Part shown: piece after piece, positions 11,991 through 21,302 of the stretch
Numbering within the stretch: position 1 is the stretch's first letter
Layout of the letters: each line of letters starts with the position of its first letter
Source of the DNA: Neofusicoccum parvum
Taxonomy: Eukaryota; Ascomycota; Dothideomycetes; Botryosphaeriales; Botryosphaeriaceae
Length of the DNA stretch: 64,000 nt
Direction of reading: 5' to 3'
NCBI GenBank assembly: GCA_020912385.1
Contig: CP087216.1
Coordinates: 1,116,001 to 1,180,000, forward strand
Made by a program: the position numbers and the translations under genes
Notes under the pieces: model-generated
The model's database searches: none
What the model saw: the letters and a program-made list of their open reading frames with translations, nothing else
Told to the model about the DNA's origin: nothing

Positions 11991-13133
11991 ATGCATGCAA
12001 CAAGTCTTAACCGCGCCACGGCCGCCACCCGCAGCCTTCGCCCCGCCCTTTTGGCTTCGTTCTCGCAAGAACCTGGTCCGAAAAACAGCCGCCGAAGCTT
12101 ACCGCTACCGTCTCAAGAGCGCATCGAGCAGTCTCTCCGGGAGACAGCCCTCGACCTCGAGCACATAACGGACACAATTGAGAAGGAGAAGACAGTGCTA
12201 TACCTGGCATATGGTTCGAATCTTTGCTACGAGACCTTCCAGGGCAAGAGGGGCATTAAGCCTTTGGCCCAGGTCAATGTTGTCGTGCCGTCGCTGCGTC
12301 TCACCTTCGACCTGCCTGGCATTCCGTACATCGAGCCCTGCTTCTCCAACTCGGCATTGCGGACTCCCACGCAGGATAATGAAAAGCACACGGTCTCGGA
12401 AAAAGCACCGCTTTTGGCGAACACTGCCGACTACCACAAGGATCGCTGGAAGAAGGGTCTAGTTGGTGTGGTCTACGAGGTGACACTTGCAGACTACAAG
12501 CACATAATCGCAACAGAGGGTGGCGGAACTGCGTATAAGGACGTGCTTGTGGACTGCTACCCATTGTTGGATGTGGATGTTGTGCCAGGGCACCCCACGA
12601 ACCAGCCTTTCAAAGCACACACTCTGTTCGCCCCAGTTCAGGACGGTGGCCGCCTCAAAAGACCGGATCCATCCTATGCGCAACCATCTGCACGATACCT
12701 CAAGCTGATCACCGATGGAGCTGAAGAACATTCGCTACCTCAGGACTACAAAGACTACCTGTACGACATCAGGTCATACACCATCACCACCAAGCGGCAG
12801 CACTTCGGGCAAATTGTTTTCGCCACGGTTTGGATGCCGGTCTTCCTCTTGATGATTAACCTCCAAGAAGCATTCCAAGACAAGAACGGAAACAGTCCAA
12901 AGTGGGCTGCCGCTTTCGCTGCTGCCGTGATCAATGCTGCCTGGGCTTCCTACGATGGTGTCTTCAAGAAGATATTCGGAGATGGTGAGCGAACATTGGA
13001 GAAGGACGACGAGGAAATGCAGTGCCGATTATGCCCGCGAAGCCAGGCGAGCTACCAGAAGTCGGACGAAAAGTCGGTGGGGGAGAAGCTGGACAGTCTG
13101 AGAATGAGGAGCCCGTCGCCACCGCCGCTCTGA
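11991..13133 (+). CDS. Gamma-glutamylcyclotransferase-like protein
   Basis: A single exon of about 380 aa. The cyclotransferase fold is shown by YLAYGSNL near residue 70 (the glycine-rich loop binding the gamma-glutamyl moiety) and by YEVTLADYKHIIATEGGG, whose Glu fits the catalytic acid/base of this superfamily. Such enzymes release 5-oxoproline from gamma-glutamyl amines or amino acids; fungal relatives include GliK of gliotoxin synthesis, but nothing here points to a toxin cluster. After the domain there is a hydrophobic segment (IVFATVWMPVFLLMI) and a second Ala-rich stretch, so the C-terminus may attach to a membrane. ATG 11991, in context atcaacATG, is preferred; an in-frame ATG at 11835 would add 52 residues without domain content. 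Confidence 0.82.
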   Translation: MHATSLNRATAATRSLRPALLASFSQEPGPKNSRRSLPLPSQERIEQSLRETALDLEHITDTIEKEKTVLYLAYGSNLCYETFQGKRGIKPLAQVNVVVPSLRLTFDLPGIPYIEPCFSNSALRTPTQDNEKHTVSEKAPLLANTADYHKDRWKKGLVGVVYEVTLADYKHIIATEGGGTAYKDVLVDCYPLLDVDVVPGHPTNQPFKAHTLFAPVQDGGRLKRPDPSYAQPSARYLKLITDGAEEHSLPQDYKDYLYDIRSYTITTKRQHFGQIVFATVWMPVFLLMINLQEAFQDKNGNSPKWAAAFAAAVINAAWASYDGVFKKIFGDGERTLEKDDEEMQCRLCPRSQASYQKSDEKSVGEKLDSLRMRSPSPPPL

Positions 13134-13411
13134 GCGCTGTACATAGATATTTCGCATGTTGCAAGCAACGAAGCTAGCTATGCAAGCTAGTTCTAAGGCT
13201 TTTCAATGACTAGTGCATCGATTCAGACGTCAATGGATTCCAGTGCCATAGACTGCCAGCGTGAGGACTGCGCCCAGCTCCGCGGAGATGGCCCAAGCTC
13301 ACCCCCGAGTTTCCCCGCAGTCGTCATCGCGTCCCCTTCCACCCTCGGCTTCTCAGCATATTTCACGCGTCAGTCCCCCTCTCACTTCGCGATGTTTGCA
13401 AGACACCCGCC
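13134..13411. other. Short intergenic region
   Basis: Three-prime end of the cyclotransferase-like gene and promoter of the nitronate monooxygenase. One ACGCGT occurs near 13366. No other signal seen. Confidence 0.5.
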
Positions 13412-14545
13412 ATGAATCTTTCGGCTTCTTTTAGGACTGCCTACCCATGGGTCCAGGCGCCGCTGATCGTGAGCGCGCCTATGCGGCTCATCGCACTTGC
13501 ACCCCTTGCTGTCGAAGTGTCGCGTGCGGGTGAGTCTCGCAGGTCCTCTAATGCTCACATTCCGCTGGCTGTTTACTAAGTTCGAAACCGTCCAGGTGGC
13601 CTCGGCTTCATAGCCGCAGGAAGCGACACGAGCATCCTCGAGCCCAACCTCCGCGAAGCTCACCAGCAGCTCACGTCCCAGCCCATCCCGCGCTCGAACC
13701 CGCAGGCCGTCCTCCCCATTGGCGTCGGCTTCATCAACTGGGGCGCGGACCTCGAGACGTCGGCGGCGCTGCTGGGCAGATACACGCCCGCCGCCGCCTG
13801 GTTCTTCGCGCCGCGCCAGGCCGACGATCTCCGCCAGTGGGCGACGGCCATCCGGGAGGCGACCCAGCGCCGCACGAGCATCTGGGTACAAATCGGGACG
13901 GTCGCCGAAGCGTTAGCCGTGACCAAGGCGTGCAAGCCGGACGTCCTGGTGGTGCAGGGCACGGATGCGGGCGGGCATGGGCGCGAGCGCGGCGCCGGCG
14001 TCACGGCCCTCGTGCCAGAGGTCGCTGACGCCATTGCTGCCCTCCGCCTACCGGCGGGCGAGGCGCCCGCCCTGGTGGCCACGGGCGGCATCGCGGAGGG
14101 CCGTGGTGTGGCGGCGGCGCTGGCTCTGGGGGCTGAGGGCGTCGTAATGGGTACGCGTTTCCTCGCGTGCCCGGAGGCGGCCATTGCGCAGGGCTACAGG
14201 GCGGAGGTCGTGCGCGCGAGTGACGGCGGAGCCACCACTGCGAGGACGAAGGTCTACGACCAGCTGCGCGGGACGACGGACTGGCCGGAGGGGTTCAATG
14301 GGCGAGGTGTGCTGAACCGCAGCTGGCAAGACGCGGAAAGGGGGGTTGCGCTCGAGGAGAACAAGAGGTCCTATGACGAAGCCGTGAAGCTGGGGGACGA
14401 GGGATGGGGCCCTGAGGGGAGGATGACAACCTATGCAGGCACGGCTGTGGGTTTGGTGACCAAGATCATGCCGGCGCGGGAGATCGTGGAGGAGGCAAGA
14501 GAAGGGGCTCGGCAGGTCATTAAAAGGATGGGAGGGAAGCTGTGA
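13412..14545 (+). CDS. Nitronate monooxygenase (2-nitropropane dioxygenase family)
   Basis: Exons 13412..13529 and 13596..14545 encode about 355 aa. The 66-nt intron starts GTGAGT and ends CCAG, and the join reads SRAGGLGFIAAGSDT, the family's N-terminal FMN-binding region. Later motifs are QGTDAGGHG, whose His corresponds to the proposed catalytic base, and ATGGIAEGRGVAAALALGA followed by GVVMGTRFL, the FMN-phosphate site of the TIM barrel. The enzyme uses FMN and O2 to oxidise alkyl nitronates such as propionate 3-nitronate to carbonyl compounds and nitrite, a detoxification role in fungi. Length is normal for the family. It sits alone; neighbours are unrelated. Confidence 0.92.
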
Positions 14546-15505
14546 ACGAAGGGACGTGTGCGCTGGAGATAGAGGCGATACGAATGGCAGCTGTTCGCCC
14601 GCAAACACGGCCAGAAGACCCGGCGGTGGAGTGCAGGTCTCGATAGGCGGCTTGGCTTGTCTCGAATATTACTGCACGCCTTACTCCCAAACTACTGGAT
14701 AAGGCCTAGGCTAACTCGGATTTAAGCAGTGTCGTTGCGGGCGCCGCAAGGCTTGTCGGACACGTCTATCAGCCCATGTTCGCGGGGTTTGCGGGCGATT
14801 CTTGGTGTTGCAGCAGTCGACGCGATGATCCTGATGTCGGTTGGCAGCACGCGGCAGGCCCGTCGAGCGCTCGCTTCCACAACTCCCCACCGCGGCCGGT
14901 CCCCTACGTCATTTCTCCTGCTCTGGCATCTCCCGCGGCTGGATCTGGGCCAGGTGTGCGCTTCGGGCCGAGGGCACGCGACTCGCTCTCGTCGACGCTG
15001 CGCGGGGGCAGAGGGCGGGCACAGGGCGGGCACGCAGGTGGAAGCCACCGGCGCAGTCTGAGCTGGCGGCGCTCTTTATATACCGGCGCGTGAGTCGTTC
15101 GTATTCGGAGACGACATGGCCGGCCCCCAACGCCCGGTGTGGCGAAAATCTCGAAGACTCGGTGAGCACATCTCTCAATTTGCGGGAGCAGGCGCCACAT
15201 GCTGCCCCCGGCATGGCAATTGCAGGCGCGACATAGATGGCCGAGAACTCCTGCTCCGGCGCGCGCGGGCAGCCGGCGTCCCCTTTCTTCCAATCTGCGA
15301 GCAGCTGCACACGAGTCGCCCGCCAAGCGGCCAGGCCGAAATACGCAGTCATGGACCTGGCATCACATCCTCTGTTTGATCTCCACGGATGGAGTGCGAG
15401 GGAGCAATCATAAATACCCAGGCGGGCGCCCCCGGCGCAACACAGCCATGCGGGTGTTTGGCTGCGTCGCTTTCTCCAGCCCGCCTCCCCGCTTTTCTGA
15501 CAACG
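14546..15505. other. Intergenic region, promoter of the Cys-rich membrane protein
   Basis: GC-rich DNA with overlapping open frames on both strands that match no family I recognise. A TATATA at 15077-15082 lies about 420 bases before the chosen start codon and might belong to a promoter. Nothing else is evident. Confidence 0.4.
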
Positions 15506-16875
15506 ATGCCCAGCGCATCCGCCCATAGCACCCCCAGCTATGCCTTCCCTTCGCGGCCTCTGTTGTCGTTCGCCAGATCGACGGCGCCGGTAGTATGGAT
15601 GCTTCTGATGCTTGACGCCATGATCGCCTCCGCCACCCGGCAGTGTTATTACCCCAACGGCCTGGCTGCCGCAGATGCCACACCATGCCTCCCCAATCTG
15701 CCCGACTCCGGCGAGCACAGCCCATGCTGCAGGCCACCTGGGCTGGACAGCGCCTGTCTGGCCCCGACCGCCGCCGGCCTGTGTCTGAACCAGCGCGCCA
15801 CCGATGCGCGCGCCGTCCTGTACGTCGCCGGCTGTACCGACCCCAGCATGCAAGATGACGCCTGCCCAAGCTACTGCAAGTCAGGTATGTGGATCCGCGT
15901 CGCGTCCAGCGATCTGAATCTCGAGTCCCAGGCTGACTGTCGCTGTCCTCTCCAGTCGAATTGGGCGAGGCTTCCGTTTATGCCATTGTCCCTTGCTCGG
16001 ACGGAACGTGGTGTTGCAGTGCCGCGGACGGCGACGGCATCGGCGACACAGCTTGCTGCAGCAACGCGGACCAAACTTTCCGTCTGGATTGGGGAGCGCT
16101 CCTCCTCTCCGCCCAGCACCACCGAGCCGCCGAAGGCCATCTCACCGCCCAGCAACTAACCCGCCGGGACGACACCAATTCCTCCTCCACGTCCACCACC
16201 AGCTCCACCACGGCCGCCTCCTCCTCCGCCATCCCGCTCGCCTTAGACGACGACGACGATGACGACGATGACGACGGAAAGCACCAATGCCCGCCCGACC
16301 GCAGCTACATCGTCGGGCTCTCGGCCGGCGTGCCGCTCGGCGTGTGCCTCCTCGCGGCGCTGGCCGCCATCTTCGTGCTGCTCAACCGCGACCGCAAGGC
16401 GCGCGAGCGCATCCGCCAGATGACCGAGGCCGCGCGCGAGGAGCGCGAGCGCGCCGCCCAGGAGCACATGATCCCGCGCCTGTACAACCCGAGCACCACC
16501 AAGTCGATGCGCTTCAGCCACGGGAGCACCGTCGTCACGGCGGGCCCGCCGCCGCACACGCCGCAGCAGCAGCAGCAGGAGTACGGGTACCAGCAGCCGT
16601 ATGAAGGGTACCAGCACCCGTATGATGGGTACGCGCAGCCGTACGGCGGGTATGATGGGGGCGGGGGCGTTATTTACCAGGAGGGTGCGGCTGGGGCGGC
16701 CGGGCCGCGGCATGCGAGCATGGCGACGAGCGCGGAGGCGGGCGGTGGCGGCGGCGTCAAGGGGGGGTCGCATGTGTCGTGGGCGACGAGTGCAGGGAGG
16801 GAGAGCAGCTCGTGGGCGTATGAGTACGACGGAGAGCCGGGTTCGCGGAAAGAGAGGTTCGAGATGACGCCGTAA
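15506..16875 (+). CDS. Cysteine-rich single-pass membrane protein, function unknown
   Basis: Exons 15506..15884 and 15956..16875 encode about 432 aa; the 71-nt intron runs GTATGT to TCCAG with CTGAC as branch site. A hydrophobic N-terminal segment (VVWMLLMLDAMIASA) looks like a signal peptide or anchor. The luminal or extracellular part has about 14 cysteines in the pattern typical of a fungal family of uncharacterised surface proteins (QCYYPNG, then paired CC, then GTWCCSAADGDG). A Ser/Thr tract and ten consecutive Asp precede a transmembrane helix (about residues 255-275), followed by an Arg/Lys/Glu-rich juxtamembrane helix and a Gly/Tyr/Gln-rich tail with repeated PYEGYQHPYDGY-like motifs. 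The layout resembles Wsc/Mid2-type wall sensors, without a WSC domain I can identify. A second start at 15599 is possible. Confidence 0.8.
16246..16275 (+). repeat. Run of ten Asp codons (GAC/GAT)
   Basis: Ten consecutive Asp codons directly before the Cys-containing linker and transmembrane helix of the Cys-rich membrane protein. The mixture of GAC and GAT suggests the run is partly stabilised against slippage. Confidence 0.9.
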
Positions 16876-17817
16876 AGGGAGACAATCAGGGATAAGAGAT
16901 GGGTGGAGAGTGTGGATAATGGAAGAGGCAAGGGAACGGTCCCGCTCGGTCTGGTCGGGAGGGCTGGGATTTGGAAGTCCATCTGGGCTGGACATGGGTG
17001 GAAAGATGTAAAGAGAAGGACGCTCAACCCGCTCTGATACCCCTTACGGACCCTCCTTGTATTTTTGTTTCTCTCGACGTTTTGTTGACTATAGCCAGGA
17101 GCCTCGCTGGGCGTTTCTTAATTCACGAATTTCTCGGTACATTCATTTCTTCTTTCGCATTTTCTGCAATAGGGCTCCTTCTTTCATTCCAATTCAGCGC
17201 TGTATTTTCTGCGTCTTTTCTTGTTTTCACGGCCGCATCATACCCCACCCTGTTTTGCATACTTTTCCACCTCGAGACCCGCATTGGGTCAGTCTTTCAG
17301 CACTCTTCCATTGGCAAGTTGGCCAGTGCTTATGTCTTGGGAGAAAGTTTCGTTGGCCTCGCGGGTTACTCGGCTCCTGAAAGGTATACTGTTTGCTTGC
17401 GCATTGTAGGAACCAAGCTTCACGAACAACTAGATCCAGTTGCTGATTTGGCACCACCATAGTCCCATCACCCCATTTGAGTCAGCAACATGAAGTCACA
17501 GTTATGTAATGCTGCGGTGCGGCTTACTAACGTCGATAGCGGTTTACCTTCCGCAGATTAGCTCAGCGTGATCCTCATTCGCGCGGGGCTATCCCAGAGC
17601 GAAGCCCGCAAACTCCGCGCAGCAGGCATATGTAAACAACCGCCTCTCGGTTCTTGGCTGTCCACCGCTCAGCCCAATAAGGTCCCCAGAAAACGTGCGA
17701 TTCGAGTTCCTTCATCCAGATGGTGGGACACCAATGCTAACACCTGCACCAAGCACCCAGCCCTGCAATCCCTCACCACACATCAACCACGCCCGGAACC
17801 CCAACCCAAACCCGCCA
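16876..17817. other. Intergenic region
   Basis: T-rich tracts at 17050-17270 suit the 3' end of the membrane-protein transcript. The tagctcag near 17560 recalls a tRNA D-arm, but no acceptor or anticodon stem can be drawn around it. Open frames here are not supported. Confidence 0.4.
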
Positions 17818-18834
17818 ATGCCGCCCATCCCCAAGACCATGCGCGCCGCCGTCACGCACGGCCCGGGCCCCGCATCCGTGCTGACGCTCTCGACGCTGCC
17901 GGTCCCGACGCCGCAGCGGTCGCGCGACGTCCTCGTGCGCGTGCGCGCGTTCGGGCTCAACCGGTCGGAGCTGTTCACGCGGCAGGGCCACTCGCCGGGC
18001 GTGGCGTTCCCGCGCGTGCTCGGCATCGAGGCGGTCGGCACGGTGGCGGCGGCGCCCGGCAGCGAGCGCGACTTCCCGGCCGGCGCCGTCGTGGCCACGG
18101 CCATGGGCGGGCTGGGCCGCGCCTTCGACGGCGGCTACGCCGAGTACGCGTGCGTGCCGGTGGGCCAGGTCGTCGTGCTGGCCGCCGGCGGGGAGGACGA
18201 GCTGGCCGCCGGCCTGGGCCTGCCGTGGGAGGTGCTGGGCGCGCTGCCAGAGATGCTGCAGACCGCCTGGGGGTCGCTGGAGAAGGCGTTGAGGGTGCGG
18301 GAGGGCGACAGGCTGCTGATCAGGGGCGGGACCACGAGCGTGGGGTTGGCGGCGGCGGCGCTGGCGAAGGCGAGGGGCGCGCATGTCGTGGCGACGAGCA
18401 GGAGCAGGGAGAGGGAGGCGGTGATGCGGGAGGCGGGCGCGGACGAGACAGTGGTGGATGATGGGAGGTTGGCGGAGAGGTTCGAGGCCGGGTTTGATAA
18501 GGTGTTGGAGCTGATTGGCACGAAGACGCTGCGGGACTCGTTGAGGTGCGCGAAGGAGGGGGGGATCGTGTGTATGACGGGGATCGTGGGGGATGAATGG
18601 ACGTTGAAGGACGTCAATCCGATGGAGCTGATTCCGTCGAAGGTGTGCTTGACGGCATACTCGGGGAGTGAAAAGGACTTTGTGAACACGCCGTTGAGGG
18701 AGCTGGCGAGACAGGTTGGGAGGGGAGAGTTGAAGGTCAAGATTGGGAAAGTGTTCAAGTTGGATGAGATTGTCGAGGCGCATCAGCTAATGGAGGATAA
18801 CAAGGCAAATGGGAAGATTGTGGTCTTGACCTAA
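17818..18834 (+). CDS. Zinc-independent MDR oxidoreductase (quinone oxidoreductase-like)
   Basis: One exon of about 338 aa. It has the GroES-like N-terminal fold ([18 protein letters not shown], then GIEAVGTV) and a nucleotide-binding region with [21 protein letters not shown] followed by a basic SRSRER stretch after the second strand, which suggests NADPH preference. No structural or catalytic zinc cysteine set is present, as in the quinone/enoyl reductase branch of medium-chain dehydrogenases. The true substrate cannot be told from sequence. The chosen ATG starts [12 protein letters not shown]; a further in-frame ATG at 17695 would add 41 low-complexity residues, and ATG 17839 would remove seven. 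The coding region is very GC-rich in its first half and clearly less so in its last third. Confidence 0.88.
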   Translation: MPPIPKTMRAAVTHGPGPASVLTLSTLPVPTPQRSRDVLVRVRAFGLNRSELFTRQGHSPGVAFPRVLGIEAVGTVAAAPGSERDFPAGAVVATAMGGLGRAFDGGYAEYACVPVGQVVVLAAGGEDELAAGLGLPWEVLGALPEMLQTAWGSLEKALRVREGDRLLIRGGTTSVGLAAAALAKARGAHVVATSRSREREAVMREAGADETVVDDGRLAERFEAGFDKVLELIGTKTLRDSLRCAKEGGIVCMTGIVGDEWTLKDVNPMELIPSKVCLTAYSGSEKDFVNTPLRELARQVGRGELKVKIGKVFKLDEIVEAHQLMEDNKANGKIVVLT

Positions 18835-19874
18835 AATCAAAATGAGAGTCAAAAACGCGCTGGTGGGGACAACGAAGGTTGAAATACCGACGAAGACCTT
18901 CGCGGGTCTTGTCTCAGGCTTGAGATGCAACAGAGGAAATTCAGTATTGCTAAATATTCGGTGCATTAATGGACCTTTTACGACCTCATGTTGAAAAGGC
19001 AACACCTTTTTTTTTTTTGGGTGGAGGGTTCCTTCAAAAACTCCCTCGTCAATAAGTGGCAAACCACCTCGACGTCGTAAATCGACTTACAGTTTGCAGA
19101 TACCCCACCAACTCACCTTATACTAGAAGGACTACCAAGATGGTGAGCTGAAGACTAAAACACAAGAAGAGACCGGGGCTGCTTAGTGGTGGCAGTATCC
19201 TTTTAAGCATAAATGGAATCCGAGCTGCTGATTCGGCTGGGGCCGTGGCTATCTGGCAACTCACATTAGCTCATGCTGAAGGTACTTTCGAGATAATGTG
19301 CAGCCGCAGCCTTGGTTTGAGCTGTGGCTGATCCTCCCATTACACTCCCGCTGTGTCGAAGCCCGAACCAACGTGTGGCCGAGATCTGTCTCATCGGAGC
19401 CACATTGCCGCCTCCAGCCTCCCATTCCCTCCCGGCCGTGTCGACATCCATGGCCACCAAGCATGTGCCCCACAAAACACCTCCAAATCACCCATCTGTC
19501 TCGACCAGTCGTCCACTTACGCTCAGCGCATGTTGATTTAAAAAGTGGCTTTGCGTCAAGCTTGACTATTTCGGGGATCGAGTGCACGCCAGGGCTCCTC
19601 CATTGCAGGGGGTTGTCATCCACACACTGTTACGCCAACGTTTCGGATGCGCATCCCGCGAAATTCCGGCAGAATCAAAGGACTCGATGCAGCCCATGAC
19701 GACGCCGCATCTCGTCAAGAATTGCGGCTGTGTTTGGTAGAAAATGCCTCTGTAGCTTATTTGATAAAAGACGCTCCCTGACACTCGCTGCAAGCCGCCA
19801 TAAGTAACCTCCATCGCCTATGCTCTTCTGGCTGCACTACTCGTCAACAAATCACCCTGCAAACCACCCTCAAA
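18835..19874. other. Intergenic region
   Basis: Contains an 11-base T run near 19007-19018 after the oxidoreductase and a patch near 19180-19260 that resembles part of U4 snRNA by chance (see rejected items). No coding or RNA gene supported. Confidence 0.4.
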
Positions 19875-20389
19875 ATGAAGTTCGCTCTCTCGCTCGCCAT
19901 CGCCGCTCTCAACCTCCTCGCTGCCGCCCAGGACCTCTCCATCCTCACCAACTCATGCGCCGCCAACGACTTCATCGCCGCCTCCACCGCTGCCGGTAAC
20001 CCCTGCGGTGCCACAGATTACAAGTGCCAGTGCACGACCGGCAAGCAGTTCACGCAGGACTTCGTCACGAAAGCCGTTACGTCCTCCGGAGAGTGCTCAC
20101 TGAATGAACTCACTCGTGCGTCAATCACTGCGCTCGCTGGCTCAAACCCCCGAGTAGGGAATATATGGATACAGTTTCTGATGCGCTCATAGAACTCCCG
20201 TCCCTTGCAGAAAGGTTCTGCGCGTCCGTAGCCGCGGCCCCAGCCGGTTCGAATACCTCCGCGGTTGCTACGCCCAGACTCAGCAGCACGCCGTCCAGCA
20301 CTCCAGGTTCGTTCGCGGGCGCCGCAAGCAGGCAGGCCGTTGGTGGCGTCGCGGGTCTGGTTGGAGCGGCGGCGTTGTTCGTCCTTTGA
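19875..20389 (+). CDS. Small GPI-anchored CFEM-like protein
   Basis: Exons 19875..20115 and 20211..20389 encode about 139 aa; the 95-nt intron runs GTGCGT to TTGCAG. A clear signal peptide (MKFALSLAIAALNLLAAAQ) leads into a CFEM-like core with the order SC, NPC, YKCQC, GEC, RFC. Classical CFEM domains have eight cysteines; only six are seen here, the first motif being absent. The C-terminus is Ser/Thr-rich and ends in a GPI-type signal (AGAASRQAVGG then a hydrophobic tail VAGLVGAAALFVL). CFEM proteins act at the fungal surface, some in haem or iron acquisition through an Asp in the core, others in adhesion or host interaction. I cannot assign a ligand. Confidence 0.85.
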
Positions 20390-21302
20390 TTTATTGGTGA
20401 GCGCTGTAGAGTTTGAGCTCCAAGTGGAGGTGGATTCGGCGACGAAGTGTCGAAGCTTTCGACGGAAAATGAATCTAAGAACGACGTCGCATCCCTCTTT
20501 GTAATTCAAGCACCATAATCACATTCAAAATACGAATATACCAAGATCATTGTTATTGGCAATATGCATTACAAAGCCAACCGTACATTTGGCGCCATCT
20601 CTCCGATGCTATCAAGCTCGTCCCTTCGTGACCAAAGGACGGAGGAATCCTCCGAGATCTGACAAAGGCGCATTTCTTGTTTTATGCAAGATCATGCTTA
20701 TCCTTATCGTTTATCCCTAAAGATGGCTTGTGGTGCTTTTCCAGGGTGGGAAAGTAGAATCGCAAAACGCAAATTAGCCACGACGACGACGTGAGAATCA
20801 CAACGAGCGCCAAAGAACACCAGAGAGATCCAGATTTTTGATAACACAGTTCCAAATTGTAGTTCGCAGTGTCTTAGGCGCAGTCAGCCAAGTGGATGAT
20901 GAAACACCTTGGCCCGCCCAGCGGTGCGGCTCGAGTTTCACAAGGAGCCTGCCAATGCTTGTGCGGATTGGCCGCCGTACATACAGCTCTCCAAGACAGT
21001 CTTATAATACGTCATTGACATGGGGACGAGATATATAGCACCCTTTCTGGCGTATGTAGAATCACAAAAAAAAAAATCATCACATTCCATTACGTCTCTT
21101 TCAACGGGAACAAGATCAAGGAGATGGTCGTCTGTATGGAGCTCAAGTTCTGAATCCTCTAATTCCGACCTACATGACCGTACTTTACAACACATGACAC
21201 AAATGAAGATGTGACCAGCCCCAAGCGCCTTTGACAAATGAGAACCCAAACAAACCAGTCTATGATTCTCTACCAAACAAAAGTCTACTCCCTTCAAATC
21301 AC
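20390..21302. other. Convergent 3' intergenic region
   Basis: Three-prime flanks of the CFEM-like gene and of the cation-chloride cotransporter, which converge here. AT-rich relative to the neighbours. No gene seen. Confidence 0.45.

Noticed and set aside
13412..18834. Possible biosynthetic cluster (nitronate monooxygenase, MDR oxidoreductase; P450 further on)
   Set aside because: No backbone synthase, pathway transcription factor or dedicated transporter nearby; the P450 lies 11 kb away beyond housekeeping transporters.
19180..19260. U4 snRNA-like patch (gtggcagtatc and atccgag)
   Set aside because: The short identity to U4 is suggestive, but the kink-turn G-A pairs, the U6-pairing 5' end and a downstream Sm site (AATTTTTGG-like) are missing.
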